From an uncultured Kineosporia sp. (GTDB taxonomy: Bacteria; Actinomycetota; Actinomycetes; Actinomycetales; Kineosporiaceae), in the NCBI GenBank assembly GCA_937859855.1, contig CALMAR010000302.1:1-32933 (forward strand): DNA of 32,933 nucleotides, written 5' to 3'. The notes under the pieces were generated by a model. The model ran no database searches. It was not told the origin of the DNA and saw only the letters and a program-made list of their open reading frames with translations. Of this stretch, positions 31,292 through 32,933 are shown piece by piece (the stretch's first letter is position 1; each line of letters begins with the position of its first letter). The position numbers were made by a program, and so were the translations under genes.

Positions 31292-32356
31292 TCAGGCTGT
31301 CCGACCGTAGTTAGGAGGTAGCACCTGCATTTTGCTCCAGGGAAAGTTTCGCATGATGTGATAACTGGGCTCGCCGTGCATGTACTTGGCCCAAGGGTCC
31401 TTGCCGGTGACCTGCTTGGTCGCGTAGCCACTTTCGGCGACGACGGACACCGCTCCAGACTTGTCGGTAACGATGAATCCGTATTGCTGCGCTGCACGGG
31501 CCACCATCTTGCCGATCGGGGTCAGGTGAAGCTTGTTGATGTTCACCTTGGGATCGAGACGGAGGCGGGTCCCCTCAGGGATCGCGTTCTTGTCGTTACT
31601 GAATCCGTCCGAGCGCTGGGCCGGCCAGCTGAACTTGGTCCAGCTCGCCGGGGAGATCAGTTGCAAGGTCAGGGCATGCTCGATGCGACCGGCCATAACG
31701 TCTCGAATCCCGATGGCTCCCCCGATGGATGAAAGCCCTGTCGCGGTTACGCCGTGTCCGCCGGAAAACCATCCGCCCGATGTCGACACGTGGTCGAGGC
31801 GGCCACCCCAGCAGGCACTCCAGCCCGAAGCGGTCAACGTCATCTGCCAGAACTCCCAGCTGGTGTCCGTACTCGGCTGGTAGATGACCAGAGTCTTGTC
31901 GGTACCGAAGGACGGCGTCGCGTTGGACGGCACCGGGACGCCGACGAACTGGCCGCCTGCGCCGAACAGGCCGGCCGGGACATAGCCCTTGCCCTGGCAG
32001 TCGTTGAAACGGACCGTCACCCGCTTCTGCCACTTCTGCACCACGTACACGTTGGTCGCGTACTGGTCCACGTTGAAGGCGGCAACCCCACCCCAGTTCG
32101 GCGTCACCTGGCCGACGAGGTTCCGCACCATGGCCCGCGAGTTCTTGGCCAAGGGAGCCTTGTCGATCCGCTTCTTCCACACGCTCTTGGCTGAGAAGGG
32201 ACCACCACGCGGCAGCTGCACGGACTTGGCCGACCGCTTGCTCGGGGCCTTCTTGATCTCGGGTGCCTTCGCCTCCGCCGATCCAGGGCTCATGGCCGAG
32301 ATCACGAGGAGCAGCCCGAACGCCGTCAGCAGCCGGAGACGCGTGTTGATCATCAT
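31292..32356 (-). CDS. secreted protein of unrecognised family, paralog of the 14.5-15.7 kb gene
   Basis: A 354-residue protein with signal peptide: MMINTRLRLL, hydrophobic TAFGLLLVISAM, cleavage near GSAEA. A Lys/Pro/Ser linker (about 30-50) precedes the domain shared, without visible gaps, with the 14.5 kb paralog: GPFSAKSVW, NDCQGKGYVPAGLFG (Cys120), IYQPSTDTSWEFW, SACWGGRLD (Cys182), SWPAQRSDG, IPEGTRLRLDP, YGFIVTDKSG, FPWSKMQVLPPNYG. The Cys spacing of 62 is the same in both. GGAAGG lies about 9 bases upstream of the ATG. It is exported by Sec and, lacking a sorting signal or membrane helix, is likely free or wall-associated. Function unknown; a lectin or carbohydrate-active enzyme fits the setting (inference). 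Confidence 0.88.
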   Translation of the reverse strand: MMINTRLRLLTAFGLLLVISAMSPGSAEAKAPEIKKAPSKRSAKSVQLPRGGPFSAKSVWKKRIDKAPLAKNSRAMVRNLVGQVTPNWGGVAAFNVDQYATNVYVVQKWQKRVTVRFNDCQGKGYVPAGLFGAGGQFVGVPVPSNATPSFGTDKTLVIYQPSTDTSWEFWQMTLTASGWSACWGGRLDHVSTSGGWFSGGHGVTATGLSSIGGAIGIRDVMAGRIEHALTLQLISPASWTKFSWPAQRSDGFSNDKNAIPEGTRLRLDPKVNINKLHLTPIGKMVARAAQQYGFIVTDKSGAVSVVAESGYATKQVTGKDPWAKYMHGEPSYHIMRNFPWSKMQVLPPNYGRTA

Positions 32357-32610
32357 GTCGTTTGACCTTCCATGGTCACTACCGGGGTGTTACCGATCCA
32401 CTACGACCGAGAGTGATCAGGCATGAGGAATCGTTGAACTCCGCTGGGGCGTCAAAACCCGACGAACCGGGTCGTCATGACGGCGTTCACTCGGTTGCAG
32501 GAACGAGCTTGTAGCCGGGCAATTAGTCATCAACCAGTCTCGACCACAGCGCAGAGCAACCTGGCCCAGAAATCAATGAGCCAGCCGGGTGATCAGGGCC
32601 AGCAGGGGGT

Positions 32611-32640
32611 TGGGCCGAATGGGAACGGCCGGCCGGCCCA
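32611..32640 (-). terminator. GC-rich hairpin after the LCP gene, possible terminator
   Basis: TGGGCCG (32611-32617) and CGGCCCA (32634-32640) form a 7-base GC-rich stem 15 bases past the LCP stop codon in its direction of transcription. No T-run follows on the minus strand, so it would be a non-canonical terminator of the kind often seen in actinobacteria. The rest of 32357-32655 has no gene I can support; it must contain the promoter of the secreted protein. Confidence 0.4.
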
Positions 32641-32655
32641 GGCGAACCTCGCGCT

Positions 32656-32933
32656 CTAGCGGACCGTTTCGCCCAGAAATAGACCCAGGTGGGTTGCCGC
32701 CCACACCGCCATGGAGTCGTTGGCCATGTGCCGGAAGAGGTCCCGGTCCTGGGTCGCAGCCAGGCGCACGATCGACTGCTTACCGTCCGGGCTGCGCCCA
32801 GTACCGGTGACCGGAACGGTCAGGAAGAACAAGTCGTCATCACGCACATTCCGCATCGAAAGCCCCAGGCCTCGCATGTCACCGATCGAGAAGCCGCGGT
32901 CCACCTGAATCAACCGGGTGACCAGAGTGAGAA
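32656..32933 (-). CDS. LytR-CpsA-Psr (LCP) family protein, C-terminal part (gene continues past window)
   Basis: The frame is open to the right edge; about 92 codons are visible. The sequence, ending LFRHMANDSMAVWAATHLGLFLGETVR, with MRGLGLSMRNVRDDDLFFLTVPVTGTGR and SIVRLAATQDRDLFRHMAND, matches the end of actinobacterial LCP domains: a helical segment, then the ...TVPV-x-G-x-G...-V-L-x(n)-LF-x(3)-D pattern. The catalytic Arg/Asp residues lie upstream, outside the window. LCP enzymes transfer lipid-linked glycans such as arabinogalactan, teichoic acid or capsule to peptidoglycan. Beside this locus it is the likely enzyme that anchors the glycan to the wall. The short C-terminal tail appears to lack a further domain. 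Family call is moderately sure because only the end is seen. Confidence 0.65.
   Translation of the reverse strand, partial: LTLVTRLIQVDRGFSIGDMRGLGLSMRNVRDDDLFFLTVPVTGTGRSPDGKQSIVRLAATQDRDLFRHMANDSMAVWAATHLGLFLGETVR

Noticed and set aside
1..32933. CRISPR array, tRNA or rRNA genes, insertion sequences, phage attachment sites
   Set aside because: No regularly spaced repeats, cloverleaf sequences, transposase frames or long terminal inverted repeats were found on reading both strands by eye.

Overview
The window comes from a high-GC actinobacterium. Evidence: strong G/C bias at third codon positions in the housekeeping parts, GTG starts, actinobacterial families (DUF2530, DUF6986, a LytR-CpsA-Psr protein), and TetR/MarR genes that look leaderless. 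I cannot name the genus. No tRNA, rRNA, CRISPR array or transposase was found.

Positions 1-6.4 kb are ordinary chromosome: the C-terminal part of a sacsin/Hsp90-like ATPase protein, a DUF2530 membrane protein, a MarR regulator translationally coupled to an MFS exporter, a CPBP membrane protease, a small antibiotic-monooxygenase-fold protein divergent from a TetR regulator with a clear overlapping-palindrome operator, and a DinB-like protein.

Positions 6.5-10.2 kb are a three-gene allantoin operon read leftwards: a CitE/malate-synthase-like protein (DUF6986), allantoinase and allantoicase. It would convert allantoin to ureidoglycolate; the CitE-like enzyme may use the glyoxylate released later.

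Positions 10.3-32.9 kb are a large surface-polysaccharide locus. It opens with a complete dTDP-L-rhamnose set (rmlD-rmlB divergent from rmlC-rmlA). It continues with hexapeptide acyltransferases, several glycosyltransferases, a Wzz-like chain-length protein, an O-antigen ligase/polymerase-like membrane protein, a WecG/TagA-type transferase, an ABC polysaccharide exporter (Wzm/Wzt type, with an extra C-terminal domain on the ATPase), a methyltransferase, a GT14-like transferase and an unclassified protein with a WKLTGRY motif. The locus ends at the C-terminus of an LCP protein, the family that attaches glycans to the actinobacterial wall. Two paralogous secreted proteins of an unrecognised family lie near the two ends (14.5-15.7 kb and 31.3-32.4 kb, opposite strands) and bracket the glycosyltransferase/export part.

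The likely logic is: make dTDP-rhamnose, build and decorate a glycan on a lipid carrier, export it, attach it to the wall by LCP, with the two secreted paralogs acting on or binding the product outside. The segment from about 24.6 to 30.3 kb is visibly more AT-rich and uses TTA leucine codons, suggesting horizontal assembly. Convergent neighbours often overlap at their 3' ends, in one case by 321 bases.
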